Positions 24,290-35,972 of a DNA stretch of 64,000 bases are shown here, one piece after another. The notes under the pieces were generated by a model, which did no database searches, was not told where the DNA came from, and saw only the letters and a program-made list of their open reading frames with translations. The stretch covers positions 48,910,501 to 48,974,500 of the forward strand of contig LS997565.1 of assembly GCA_000469685.2 (NCBI GenBank), given 5' to 3'. This stretch comes from Haemonchus contortus. Lineage: Eukaryota > Nematoda > Chromadorea > Rhabditida > Trichostrongylidae. Position 1 is the first letter of the stretch, and each line of letters opens with the position of its first letter. The position numbers and the translations under genes are program-made.

Positions 24290-24512
24290 GAGGCCTACTT
24301 CTATGAGTAGCACCCAGATATGGGAATATCCATCCATACCGGTCCTGCTTGGGAGGGCAAAACTTAGGTGAATGATGAAAGCACCGGCATGTATATGGGC
24401 CGTCCCTTGTGAGTCATTGTTAAGGTCAAATTGTTTTCAACCATCACTACGACTCTAAGGCGAAGTCGAAAGCGTGGCGCATTTCCACAACGTGATTAAT
24501 CAACGCCAAGAA
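24290..24512 (+). repeat. Dispersed repeat followed by a SINE tail
   Basis: The first 75 bases (ACTTCTATGAGTAGCACCCA and following) recur at 26300-26375. The remainder is a degenerate SINE tail ending GGCGCATTTCC and ATTAATCAACGCCAAG. Confidence 0.4.
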
Positions 24513-24840
24513 AATTTATTCATCTAACTTCTACTAACTGAAATAGAGAAAACAATCTCTAAACTAAGGCTGATCCAAAGATTTATGAAAGGGAGATCAT
24601 CGAGATCTTTAATTGCGATATTCCATAACATTCCGATAACCAGGAAACGACGAAGGGGGCTAACAAAGGGCTAACAAAAATGTGACTGTACAGTTTACAA
24701 TGCTGGCTTGGCTTTTGATAGGAAGTCTCAAAAACGCATTCGAAATAGCAAATTGAAAAAAGGACAGATATCTGAGAGGATGAACTGGTTCAATTTAGTT
24801 GGGAAATAACTTTTCAGACCGATCACGGCTTCCAGTAGTC

Positions 24841-27800
24841 TCAGTCACCATCACAGGCATAATCACAGTGCACGAATGCCCTCTCTACGAAATCCAGTCG
24901 TTGAAGTTTCTTTTCCAATGGATGACAAACATCATGGGTAACCTAAAATGAGCTCTGATAAGGATTACTGAAGTCACCAGTTTGGCTATCATTTCTCATT
25001 GCCTTGTTTGATTACCATTTTCTCTACATGCCAAGGGTTTCGTACGAGTTTATGGCCATTCTTCTGTCCCTGTCCCCTTCTCAGTGAGAGAACGTAGACT
25101 AACAGATGGAAATTCTCGCGCTCCATAGGGTTGGTTGGCATAGCATTCTGATCTTCTCGTTCTATTTTTTTATTCTAGACCAAGACATCCGCCCTTCAAA
25201 ATAACCTTTGAAGCCCCACATACCTTTAGTGGTAGGTTTTCATCCATCACAATATGCAGCTCTACAAAAGCTTTTGTACCTGTGTGATAGACCATGAGAT
25301 GATCCAGGCATCTGAACAAACACAATTCCTGTTGAGTAAACATTTAAATGAAGTTCAAAGGATAACGAGATACGACCAGCTCTCCGTGCTGGTGAGATCG
25401 ACCTGCAAGGCCTGGCTGACAAATCGATAGCCAATGAGACAAATAGCAAATATCATATGAGGTGTTAAAGGCTACTTTATTTTTTCTTAAAATCCAAGTT
25501 GAAGCATTCTGACGGAAGTTGAAAGAAGACCTTTCGGATACGTAAAACGGGAAGTAATAGATAACAAAGAGTCTTGGGTGTTTATACTATGTGAATCTCC
25601 GTAAAAAACTGACTACTCTGTGTAGCAGACTATCTGAAAACTTCGGAAGAACTGAGAACTTTATTGGATCTCTACGGACTCTTCTGAGCGTAACTCGCAT
25701 AGTTAGTAGTTTGATCACTGAGGTTGAAAGTGTTTTTTTCGCGTTTCGGTACTAATTAAGCGATTTTAAATGAAAATCGATTGCGCCCCATATTCGACTT
25801 CAATTCAGAACCGTATTAACACACTGAAGGCGTGTTTGGCCGATACAATGAAGGCCGATACATGCCGATACGTAGCCAGCCAATGTTCAATCCCGCCTGT
25901 CTATCCCACCAGACGAGTCTGGTAAGGATTATTGTATCATGGATTCAACAAGCAACATTGGACGACGTGTGGGGTGCACAAGACCACCTGAAGTGATTTC
26001 AAGGTCAAACACTTCACCCATGTTCCAATGATCTTCGGCCTTGAAGTGGCCAAGCTCGAGTTCGTAAAGAATTTTACGTCGAATATGGGAAGGTAGTTAG
26101 GCCATTATTATTTATAAAGTGATGACGGGAGAGAGCTGAATATGGTTGGGTAGTCATTTTCCGGATTATTTAGGAGGCTTCCATGACATTGCTGGATAAG
26201 TACATAAGTAGCAATGCATAGTTTCTTTAAAATTGGAATTTGAACATGAGAGTATAGAGACAAAAAAGATTAGCTTTCGAGGTAACCAACTCAACTAATG
26301 CCCACTTCTATAAGTAGCAGCCAGATATGGGGATGACGATATAGCTGATCGATATCGGTCCCGCTCAGAGGGGTGAGATTTTGATGATTAAAGGAAATTT
26401 GAAAACTTCGTAATAAATCAGGAAATACCTGACACATACTTTTCAAACGATGCAGTGGTTTCCGGAAGTTTTCCCTCCAGGGACAAAACACTTACTCCGC
26501 CCTTTCCTGTACTAAATAATTTCCTCTAAGTCATTTAAAATTGATATAGAACGCCTCGGTTCTGGAAATTTCCAGTAATAAGGGCTATTAGTCATAGTTA
26601 AGAGTAATATCAACAAAAGTGGTGTAGTGGCAAGTGACGTACCATCTCACATGTATGGCAAAGGGTTCGATTCCCGGGCCGATTTTTGCCTAAGCCTACA
26701 TCCCTCCGGGGTCGGACAATCGGTACCAGACTCGTCTGGAGGATAAAAGCAGTGAGTTCTACATCGGCTGGCTACCGCAAGTGATTGTATAGGCCACTTA
26801 CGCATTCAATACGACACTACGATTTCGAATGGAAGTCGAATGCGTGGGCGCATTCGACGTCCATTCTAGACACTCCAAGACTCTGCGTTTTTTATCCTTG
26901 ATCGACTGTACCGGATTCTGTCGTCGTGGTCAATAGCGATACGTAGTATCCGGCTCACTTGTTCCTGTTCAGCTCGGCGTCCAATAAGCTGAGGCACATT
27001 CTCGACTGCGTGGCGGAACCATGATATAGCTATCATCGTGCTGGAGAAAAAATTTCGGACATCAAATTTGCTCTAATAATCCGCAATGGCATTCTTTACC
27101 TTAGCAAAATCGCTCCAAGAGGGTCCGCAATTCGCCAATATTTATCGCCGATATGAGCAAAGATGACTGCAGAAGCGCGACTTGCGACATCATTTCTAAA
27201 AAACGTCTCTGCGTGCGAAGCAGTGGTAACGTAATGAAGTGGTTGCAAGAGAGAGTAAAATCCAGTCAATATGCTAATAAGTGAGCGATAGTTGTTGCTT
27301 CCATCCGGACCAGAAGTGACCTTCAAGATGAAAACGCCAGGTCACTCCTTCATTTCTAGAGCACTCCCCGCCCACAATCACAACTATGCAGTGACTTCAC
27401 AAGTTCTAAAGGGGTCCTACCGTACGGTACCCCTTAAAAGGTCTATCAAAGCCAGCTGTTCTGTCTATTTCGCGGCTTATCTCCATTCCTTAGTGAGTTC
27501 TGTGGATGAGGCATTCCTACTTCGATTTTATGCCCGCTTTGTTCAACATAAAGATCTTTACTGGATGCTGATAGGATCAATTCTTCCCGGTGTTGGCCTT
27601 ACCTCCACCAGAACACGTGAGTTTCATAAAGGTTGGTGGGACACGATCTTGCCTCTCATCGCTAGAGAAAAACTAAGAGTAATGAGCGTTCCCAATGTTC
27701 CTGACCCCCATTCTTCCGAGTCACCCCACTTTTCCGGAATGGTCTTCGCGCAACACATGACCGTAGCCTGATCGCTTTGTCAGGAAACACCCCTAACGCT

Positions 27801-29492
27801 AAAATCTAGTCTTTTAGGGCAAAAGCCATTTGTGATAGCAGCTTTCCACACCTATACTCATTTTCCAGTGTGAACTCATTGTAAAGATTGCCTTAGGTCC
27901 ATGGCTATGACAATAGATGATGGAGTTCCCATTCTGTAACATATCCATGACAGAATCCCTTTGAGTGCTGTTTGCAGTGCCATGATCACTACCGTGGTCC
28001 TGGTCATTTCAGGTTTACTCTGGAAATAATTTATTACAGCGAATCAAAACTACATATGAAGGAATAATTTTGGTGTATGGTCAAACCGAAGCATCGTAGA
28101 TGTTGTCGAGCGCCTGCATCGCCATTCCTATGTTAGCAAAGGACATCAGAACAGCACAGATCAGCACACCGATAGATTCGAGCCTGCAAAACGTCGAGTA
28201 GAGACAAAGTTTTTGGCAGCACTATCGAGGGTTGCCGGCCAAGAATTGAAGCCCTCCATCGACCAAGATCTCTTTGACATCAGTTCACGATACTGATCAT
28301 GCTTCCTACAAATCAGTAATTTTGTCGATCGAAATTGGTCTATTGACATTTCGCCAATGAGAGAATAGCCTATGGAATTTCTATAGGATTTTTTCGATCC
28401 AAGCTCACGTTGAAACGTTTCTATGGAGTATATACCTCTGTCTCCCTCGAGGATAATTGAATGTATCGGCTTTTTCGATAAGTCGTAAGCAGCTGTTCAT
28501 CACAGCACTACACAATAGGTCCATGGATGAGTCAACGAAGGTACTAAAAACTGTAAATGAATACCTTTGTTGCGAATGCATTACTACGGCCTTCTCAGAA
28601 TTCTGCTTCACCAGATTAGGGTATTGGCAGTAGATCTATTTGGAAGGGCAAAAATATCACCCGGAAATTGGACAGAACACCTCAAGTCATTGTACAGATC
28701 ACATACGCATTCAAACGCGACCATGATTCTGAATGGAAGTCAAATGCATGGCTCAGTATTCATTCTATACACCGAGCTTTCGACCAAATAACCGTTTCGC
28801 TTGGTAGGAGGGGACAAACCTGGACGGACCTTCTCTAACATATCGAAAGAAACGCCAAATGCTGTAAGGAACCCTTAAACTGTTGGAAACCAACCGATAT
28901 CACTCGACCAACATAAACCATCTGCTAGTCCCAAAACATAGCGAATTTGAGGTCAGATATAAAGATGCAGTAATCAGTGATACTCACCTCATAATTGATA
29001 AAGATCCGGAAAGGTATGAAGCAATTAGAGTGGCGACTAAGGAGAAAATATTGAGTGCAAAACTACAACGCATCAGGAGCCAGCTTTTTGATTCCGCTTT
29101 CGGTTCAGGTAAACTGCCATTACAAAGTAGTAACTTGTCTTCTTCGTACAATTTGAGAAGGCGGTCCTGATGTTCATAGTACTGAAAGCTACATGATCTC
29201 GAGTGCAAGGAACAACAGGTTGGCATTGAAGAAACTGAGCTTGGGCCCGTGAAGAACCGCTATAAAATCGGAGACTACTCCAACTTCAAATGTATCCCTT
29301 TCTAACTTGCAAAATACCTCGTAAATGAAAATAATAATTGAATAAAAATAATTAATCAATTCATAGAAATAATCTGTGTACCTCTTCTATTAATCTTCGT
29401 TGTGACAACGATATCTCATGGAATGCACCATTCTGAGCTCTTTGGTTATCCTTAGCCCGCTCTCGGTCGAACTTTCTTTTTCTTATAGGCAT
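24841..29492 (-). CDS. Cation diffusion facilitator, manganese-type (350 aa)
   Basis: Nine exons in transcript order: 29382-29492, 28988-29181, 28436-28543, 28087-28183, 27892-28019, 27100-27195, 26912-27040, 25224-25311, 24841-24942. Together they are 1053 nt, in frame, with stop TGA at 24841-24843. Residues 1-60 are cytosolic and charged. The membrane domain starts near residue 71 (SWLLMRCSFALNIFSLVATL). The first metal-site motif is D-SSM-D (residues 106 and 110); the second is D-LRN-D (211 and 215). The cytoplasmic C-terminal domain has VYHTGTKAFVELHIVMD and ends CDYACDGD. DxxxD in both helices is the hallmark of the Mn2+-transporting CDF group (plant MTP8-11-like) and contrasts with HxxxD in zinc carriers. 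Length and motif order fit the family. Expected role: proton-coupled Mn2+ efflux or organelle loading. The start was chosen because ATG follows directly on a good acceptor (CTCCTCAG); a longer N terminus is possible. No close stop or frameshift is seen. Confidence 0.92.
25780..25925 (-). repeat. SINE tail fragment in a CDF intron
   Basis: Reverse copy containing the GGGGCGCAATC, TTCTGAATTGAAGTCGAAT and CCAGACTCGTCTGGTGGGA-type blocks. The tRNA-like head is absent. Confidence 0.5.
26617..26855 (+). repeat. tRNA-derived SINE in a CDF intron
   Basis: Near-complete copy: GTGGTGTAGTGGCAAGTGAC, then GGGTTCGATTCCCGGG, CCCTCCGGGGTCGG, ACCAGACTCGTCTGGAGG and the GGAAGTCGAATGCGTGGGC end. It is antisense to the gene and lies between the exons at 26912 and 25311. 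Confidence 0.7.
27196..27891 (-). other. Probable GC-AG intron of the CDF gene
   Basis: The exon ending at 27892 must stop at ACCTAAG to keep the conserved D-LRN-D motif in frame. The next intron bases are GCAATC, not GT. The acceptor is TTTTTTAG and the phases match exactly (two bases plus one). The intron contains a 159-codon plus-strand open frame (27292-27771) without recognisable similarity. Confidence 0.7.
28678..28755 (+). repeat. SINE tail fragment in a CDF intron
   Basis: Matches only the CAAGTCATTGTA, ACATACGCATTCA and TTCTGAATGGAAGTCAAATG blocks of the SINE tail. Confidence 0.45.
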
Positions 29493-29505
29493 CTGAGGAG
29501 AAAAC
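29490..29505 (-). promoter_or_regulatory. Acceptor directly abutting the CDF start codon
   Basis: On the minus strand TTTTCTCCTCAG is immediately followed by ATG. In nematodes this arrangement is typical of spliced-leader addition. An open frame upstream (up to about 29652) is in a different frame and does not join in phase, which favours trans-splicing here. Confidence 0.45.
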
Positions 29506-29652
29506 GTCAGAAAAACCACTTTCGTCGTGGTCCTTCCCATTACTCGAGGTGAGACAGTGAAATGAGGTGCTATCAGAAGGAAGATCTCTCAACAATCTGA
29601 ACTTTGGATTGACGTGAGCACGGAATTCGCTATCCTTGACAATTTTGTTTGG

Positions 29653-32100
29653 CTGTGAAGGAATAAATAAATAAATTGTTTGTGCAGATGAAACAGAAAT
29701 GATCTGGGGTCAAAATTTTGAAGTGAATCACCTTGAAGTGTTCAACCATCAAAACAAGACGGTTGTTTGGTTACAGCCTTATCTATTCGAAGTTAATGTG
29801 AGGAGCATACTTGAGAAAGAAGCAACTGACTAATTCCACTGCCCATAAGCATTTTCAGAGGAAAAACAGGAATATTGTGTCCATTTCCTTGTGGTGCAAG
29901 GCCCATTTGGAGGTTAGAGCATTGACTTGTATGGGATGGCTACGACAATTCACTGATTAGACCCCATATGCATTCATTACCCCATCACGATTCTGAATGG
30001 AAGTCGAGCAAAAGGAGGGGGGGGGGGGTGTAGCCTCAGAATAGATTGATTAATGTCAGAGACTTTTAAGACTTTACTTCAATTATTTTCCAAATACAGA
30101 AAGCTGCAACTAGGTGGACGGAAGTTCAAACTTCCTATGAGGAAGGTAAAATGCAGCGGAACTGATCAAACCTTTTTTCAGATCATATCCGGGAAATTTC
30201 CATTACCCCAGTGAGAATGGGGCCAAATTTGGAATATTCCCAACAACATGATCCCGAAAAATCTGAATCGATCTTGCCATCCTCAGTCATCCATGTTTTC
30301 ACTATATCCCCTTTATCAAGTGGATTACGGTATTGGGATAATGTCTGATGGTGTTTTTTTGAAAAAGCACGTTAATTAGACCGTCATCTGAAGGGGTGAA
30401 ACGTAAGGGAATACCTAAGAAAAGCAATAAACAGTGTTCGGTGTTCAAATGTATTCGCATGCCTTCACACTACTGCTGTCACGTGTCCAAAATTCAAAGG
30501 GAGGCGTGAAGAGAACCATGGACGGTCAAGCGAAAACATTGACAATAGCTGATAAGACTGTTATGCAAAAAAACCAAAAAAAAAGTAGGATTTGTAACCA
30601 ATGTGACCTTCCCACCTTCATAGTTGCTTTGAAATTATTTGCCCTGCGTCCTTAATTGCTAATTGATGAATCCTACCATGTGGAGTGAGGTAGTGGAAAA
30701 TAAAACACCACTTATTCTTACAACTACATACTATATCAGTATGGTTTTGTGCTCCCACCTACTATGAAAGGGTAGGTTATAAAAACGATAATTAGCTTCG
30801 TTTCTGGGATGCGCCGAGCATTCGACTCGCATTCAGAGTCGTAGTGTTGTTCTGAATGCGTGGACGGCCTATAGAACGGCTTCCTGTGGCCGACCACTAC
30901 ACAAGCCAGTGCTTTTACCTTTCCATACAATACTGGTCCAATTAAGGGACTTTGAAAGGATGGACCCCTCTATTGGCTGCTTAAAGAACTCATTCAGGTG
31001 AATGCAGGCGACGTAGATCTGTAACTTATCAGTGCCATCAATCAAGCTTCGTGCAATAGCACTGAGCAGGACGTCCTTGAAAAACAATCCCTGAAGATCG
31101 AAGAGAGGTAGTGGAATCAAGAAATTAATATGCGACTCTCCCACTGTGAGTACAGCAGTGGTGCGGGTCATCGCTGAACACAACTGGCCTGTCGCTGACT
31201 ATGAACTCAGCTCTATCACTATGGAACCCCCTCCTACCTAGAAATACCAATTGACAGTCATCAAAAAAGTTTTTTTGCCAGTTCTTAACCGTGTATTATA
31301 TGCAACCATTGCTTCCTTCAACTTCTTTCACTTCTATGCTTTGACAGTAAAAACATCTTTAAAAGGTGTTAAAGTTTGCTTTCCAGCATAGAGACGTCAG
31401 AAGAAAAAGTAAAAGTATGAACACAGACGATTTTATTGAGCCTAATGTAAATTTGTCAATGAGTGACTGTTTTCATGAAATTGTCTGATCAAGAAAATCA
31501 AAACTGGTGGCGATCGTAAAAAGCGAACGGACGTCGTAAAGGGGAACAACAGTGGGCGGAAAATTGGAAGGTGACTTCTGATAAGCAGCTCACTACTGAC
31601 CACACAAGCCGATTTCCCGATAAGAAAATCAACAATTATTCAAATTTACAAAAAAGATTGCCCTTCCGTAATCACGATCGGAAGATTACGATGTCAACAG
31701 TTTTCATTCACTGCGACTTCTGCTTGTTTTATTGATTTTTCTAATAGTCAATTCAGATTCTATTGTTACTGAGTAAACATGATGATAAACAAGCGATGCG
31801 ATCGAGACACTGGACCCTAAACCGTCAAGTACCTTTGAAAATCATCCAGTCTCTGGGTCAGTTCATACTCGGCTGATGCAAATCCTATTTGAAAAGCTAC
31901 TGTAGGAATGTTTCACCCGCTTAACCCACCGTGAGAATCTCCTTCTTCAATTTGTCCCCCCCCCCTCTGCTTATTTTCCTCTAGATCTGGACTGTTCTGA
32001 AATTAGAGTAAAGTGTTTTGTCCATGACACCGCCCACCTCGGTATATTCCCGGTCTCTCGTGGACGGAATTCTGCTCTCCTTGAACAGTGCATCTCAAAC
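29653..32100. other. Intergenic stretch with SINE fragments
   Basis: Between the CDF gene and the ShKT cluster. SINE tails lie at 29930-30015 (plus) and 30803-30963 (minus); poly(G)/(C) tracts at 30017-30028 and 31956-31965. A minus-strand frame at about 30963-31090 behind a good acceptor is not recognised. No other gene is supported. Confidence 0.5.
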
Positions 32101-32150
32101 TTGACCCAACTTCTTCAGCTGCTTCCTCGAACAATGTCGAAATTCGTAAC

Positions 32151-32426
<276 letters not shown>

Positions 32427-32563
32427 GACAAGCAGACAACAGCGAACGCTTTACAGTAAGGATATATGGTTTGACTACTATTTCAACCTTGTCGACCTCG
32501 TCATCAGAGCATCTATAGCACTATAATTTTAAATTGGTACACAACAGATGACCAAATTTGTTT

Positions 32564-32914
32564 TCAATTCTGTTCCATTAACCATCTACTCGCAAAGGCT
32601 TTCCCGAGTTTCTTGGCAGTACATTCTGCTAATTTCTCAAAGTTCGACTTGTCGCATTGTTCTTCTTCAGATGGATCTGTATAGAGAGGTTCACCGACAT
32701 CGTTCTCTGGTCCCTGAAATGAAGGGAGCATTAGGAAGTAAAATCTAAACGAGAAACGACGAATATTGTGAGAGCACACATTTGCTTTGGCTATACATCA
32801 TAGGCACTAAGCAATTTGTTCATTCCCATTTGCTTAGGAGCTCACCTCATTGTCTCCAGCTTCAACTGTGAGGGCGTTCAGCAGGACAATTGCACCAACA
32901 AAGTAGGAAAGCAT
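32564..32914 (-). CDS. Diverged member of the ShKT mini-gene family, cysteines mostly lost
   Basis: Exon 1 is 32846-32914 (23 codons, start ATG at 32914) and exon 2 is 32564-32713 (49 residues plus TGA), with a 132-nt phase-0 intron. Exon 1 is clearly paralogous to the other copies in this cluster: same length, same signal peptide and the same GAG|gtgag end. Exon 2 keeps the spacing of VG, one Cys at position 20, Phe25 and a Lys pair, but only two cysteines remain (positions 20 and 31) instead of six, and it has a nine-residue C-terminal extension. The predicted product is a 72-residue secreted peptide that cannot form the three-disulfide ShKT fold. It is open throughout, so it is either functional with a new fold or decaying without stops. 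It pairs head to head with the gene at 33787. Confidence 0.65.
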
Positions 32915-32958
32915 GTTGAGGCTCGTCATTTGGAGGACGTACTCCCCACAATCTGTCA

Positions 32959-32978
32959 TATTTATATTGCTTGGACGC
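32959..32978 (-). promoter_or_regulatory. Core promoter of the diverged ShKT copy
   Basis: On the minus strand GCGTC is followed, ten bases later, by TATAAATA. This is the same arrangement as in the other eight copies, about 45 bases before the ATG. Confidence 0.6.
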
Positions 32979-33721
32979 TGTTTTTTTTTTCAGATTCGAG
33001 ACGAGTGTCTGCATTTTAGCAGATGTAATTACAGAAAAACATTCGTCGATTCTGTGAATGACCATTTCTTCAAAAATCATAAAAGCCGTAATTGTCTAAG
33101 GAACAGGGGCGTTTAGTCGTGCTTTATTGCTGCAAGCTATACAGTAATTTAGAGTAGAGCACCCGAGAAACTTCGTTTTGTTGACTCACTTCATCATTAA
33201 TTACAAACACTAAGTGATTCCTTTCAAGAACTCACCCAGTACTCTATCCTCTCCTGTTTTTAAGCTTCATTTCCTTCCCGAATGTTAGGCCTCATTTCTT
33301 CCCGTCCCAAGTTGACTTGAAATACATCATTATTCGGTGCCAAGCTCGGGGTAGACGTTTTATCAGTGCTGTTAAGCTTGGTATATACTTATTAAATTGG
33401 AAGATTGAGAACGAACTATCGAAATCGAATGAGACATATGAGTGTATGTCCTTTCCCTACTTGGGACATTTCATGCGCACATTTTCTCCGTGACCCCTAC
33501 TCCAAAAAAACTTGACTGACGCTTTTCACCATTTTTTCCGAGAATTCCCATTGTTATCAATTTCTTTACTATTTATGCGGTGCTTACCAGTTAAGAGCAT
33601 AGAAATAACATATGTTTCGAAATATGTGAGCTATTCACCGACATATCCTGCAAATATTCCTCTGTGAAGACACCTGTAATGATGTAGCCCTTGGCGAATC
33701 TCTAAAATTGGAAAAAAAGTG

Positions 33722-33741
33722 GCGTTGAGGCAGTATAAATA
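33722..33741 (+). promoter_or_regulatory. Core promoter of ShKT copy 1
   Basis: Shows GCGTT, seven bases, then TATAAATA. It is the most diverged version of the shared element. A GACACCTG motif lies upstream near 33668. Confidence 0.6.
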
Positions 33742-33786
33742 GGAAGATGCAGCCAGGTGCCTACCATCCAAACAGCGAGATCAAGC

Positions 33787-34550
33787 ATGCTCTTCTACTT
33801 CATTTGTGCTCTCTTCCTGCTGAACGCCTTCACAGTTGAGGCTGGAGACAGCGAGGTGAGTCCCGTAGGCGAGCGGAAATTGACACTCTGGTCGATGCCC
33901 GTAGATTCATAATTACAACTTTTGTTGCAAGAGTTCCGAGAAAAATCAGCCAATCCATATAAAAAGCTGAAAAGTAGTCTTGGAGAAACGATCAATCCTG
34001 CCTGAGGGATGGGCCCCATATTCAACTCCCAGTCAGAATCATAGTGGCGCATTTCCTCTGCCGGCGGTCCATCTGCCTCCCTCCCCCTCCCACTCTACCC
34101 TCGGCCGGCACGCCGGCGGATTATGAAAGCAGCCATTGAATCCGTATGTGGTCGATACAGTGACCTTCAGTAGTCAGCCGATGCACAAGTCAGTGCTTTT
34201 ATCCTCCCAGACGTGCGCGTCTGGTACCGATTACTCGACCCCGGACAGATGGAAAGCTTGGCTAGGTTGGGCGGATATCGATCCAGGATTCAAACCTGTG
34301 ACCAGCGTATGAGATAGTGCGTCACTTGGCGCTCCACTCCCATCGCTCAATACATATACAGCCTTTGAGATGTTCAAAATTTACGAATGAATTTTTCTTT
34401 CTGATATTTCACTCATTTCAGCAATGCGAAGACCTCGTAGGCGATTCTGTCTGCTACGGTCCATACGTACAGGGCGAATGCGAGAGTCCAGATTTCAAGG
34501 AATTCGCAGAGACGTACTGCCGTAAGACGTGTGGTTTCTGTGAAGAGTAA
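33787..34550 (+). CDS. Secreted ShKT-domain mini-protein, copy 1
   Basis: Exon 1 is 33787-33855 (23 codons: signal peptide with hydrophobic core CALFLLNAF) and exon 2 is 34422-34550 (42 residues, TAA). The phase-0 intron is 566 nt because a SINE has inserted. Exon 2 is one ShKT domain with cysteines spaced C-x8-C-x8-C-x12-C-x3-C-x2-C and the family end RKTCGFC. TATA box at 33734-33740; AATAAA at 34568-34573. The mature product would be a secreted peptide of about 45 residues. ShKT domains occur in nematode secreted proteins and in sea-anemone potassium-channel blockers; function here is unknown and I do not infer toxicity. Confidence 0.88.
33990..34346 (-). mobile_element. SINE insertion in the intron of ShKT copy 1, with a GC-rich insert
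   Basis: A reverse copy of the tRNA-derived SINE explains why this intron is 566 nt while the other introns are 130-172 nt. Between the tail and the middle of the SINE is an extra segment of about 85 bases (near 34062-34147) rich in CCTCCC and GCCGGC that other copies lack. Confidence 0.65.
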
Positions 34551-34579
34551 ATTGATAGTGAACATGAAATAAATATAAA

Positions 34580-35950
34580 AAAGCTATGGTTTTGTATGAT
34601 TTCTTTCTTGCTTTGCTTCGATTTACACCGGAGTTCCCGCAAATTAAAAAGAATCCGCTGCCAATTATCTGAGATCAATTGTGATTAAGATTGCCTAAGA
34701 TCCTTTAATTGCATAATTTAAAAAGGATTACGTGAAAATACGTTTAATTCACTTGCCATTGCTGCATCACCGCAGGAGATCCCTAGTTATTTTCAGTATC
34801 GACTGATATCATCAAGCTGAAGTGTGTTCTATTACCGCTTATAAATTAATCACTGCCTCTCATACGCCCCAAATCAATATTGATCGCTATCGATTGATCG
34901 GTATCGTGGAGGCAAAGGGCTTTGAGGAAAAGAAAAGAAAAAGGCGGAGGTGTTGTGGTGGCAAGTGGCGCACTATATCACACGCACGGTCAGAGGTACA
35001 AATCCCGGATCGGATATCCGCCCAGACCAACCAATCTTCCATCTCTCCGGGGTCGATTAATTGTTACCAGACTCGTATGGGAGGATAAAGCACTGACTTG
35101 TACATCGGCTGGCCACTAGAAGTCGTTGTATAGGCCACATAGGCACTCAATTCGTCACTACGATTCCGAATGGAAGTCGAAAACGAGGTGCATCCCTCAG
35201 ACGGGATTGATTAATGCTAAGAACTTTATTCTTCTACTCTTTGATTAATTCATAGGCACCAACAGAATACATTCCATGCAGTCTAAGCGCTACCTCTGGT
35301 ATCACTACGACCGACTTTTGGAATTCCTTCTGGTTATCCTTATTCATGTTGAGTTCAGTGTTAATATTGTATCCTTACCATTACCATTATCACCGCACAA
35401 TTCCAATCATACGCTCTTCAATGGTGTCTCATTGGTTCCCTGTTGATCACAGGACCTTAGCCCTGGTAGAACCGCAGAAGGTTGGTTACTTATTAGAGCT
35501 TGGTCAGATAAGTCACAAGTCAGGGGCTTTGAACAATTTCCAAGTCCCTGAAGACGACGATTCCTTCGGAATGTCGACAAATAAAGCGGTGCAGTTATAA
35601 CAAACCTGTACGGTAGAGCATATTTTAACATAATCATACCGTTTTTCCCACCTTCAAAAAGGAAGGTAAAGAGCAACTTCTCCGATAAACATCTTATCTC
35701 TTCTGAGAGCATGCCCACGGTCAGAGGTTTAAAGCCTTTATTTGGCCTATTCGATCGGTTTAGGCCGGGCCACTCACTTCTTCTGAGGTCAGCTTCTTCG
35801 CAGCTATTCCATTCTGAAAGGTAGCTCCGTCAACACAAGGTCGAATGGTGAAAACTTCGTGGCCTCGATCTCTTATTGCGTTGTACGCTTTTAATTTTCA
35901 TGATTTTTTTGTTCTGTACTTCAACCACAGACCACTGCAATCGTTTTACT
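34580..35950. other. Convergent spacer between ShKT copies 1 and 2
   Basis: Apart from the SINE at 34942-35223 I see no gene. The plus-strand frame at 35346-35600 and its antisense frame show no recognisable features. Confidence 0.5.
34942..35223 (+). repeat. tRNA-derived SINE, near full length
   Basis: Head GGCGGAGGTGTTGTGGTGGC, then AGTGGCGCACTATATCACAC, TCTCCGGGGTCGATTAATTG, ACCAGACTCGTATGGGAGG and the end CCCTCAGACGGGATTGATTA. The B box is slightly changed (GGTACAAATCC). Confidence 0.7.
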
Positions 35951-35972
35951 ATTTATTTTAGTTCATATCAAG

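Larger units (their letters stand above)
15300..24840. other. Stretch without a supportable gene
   Basis: Several minus-strand frames here are moderately long (for example 15966-16355, 17032-17391, 19015-19644), but none has a recognisable domain or a consistent exon chain. Two GC-rich blocks, 15.75-16.0 kb (GAC repeats) and 20.1-20.4 kb, could be promoters or 5' exons. A (GCT)6 run lies at 19072-19090. Repeat debris appears at 21.7-22.0 and 24.29-24.51 kb. Confidence 0.5.

Noticed and set aside
27292..27771. 159-codon plus-strand frame as a nested gene
   Set aside because: It lies inside a CDF intron on the opposite strand and has no recognisable domain or promoter; length alone is not convincing among so many chance frames.
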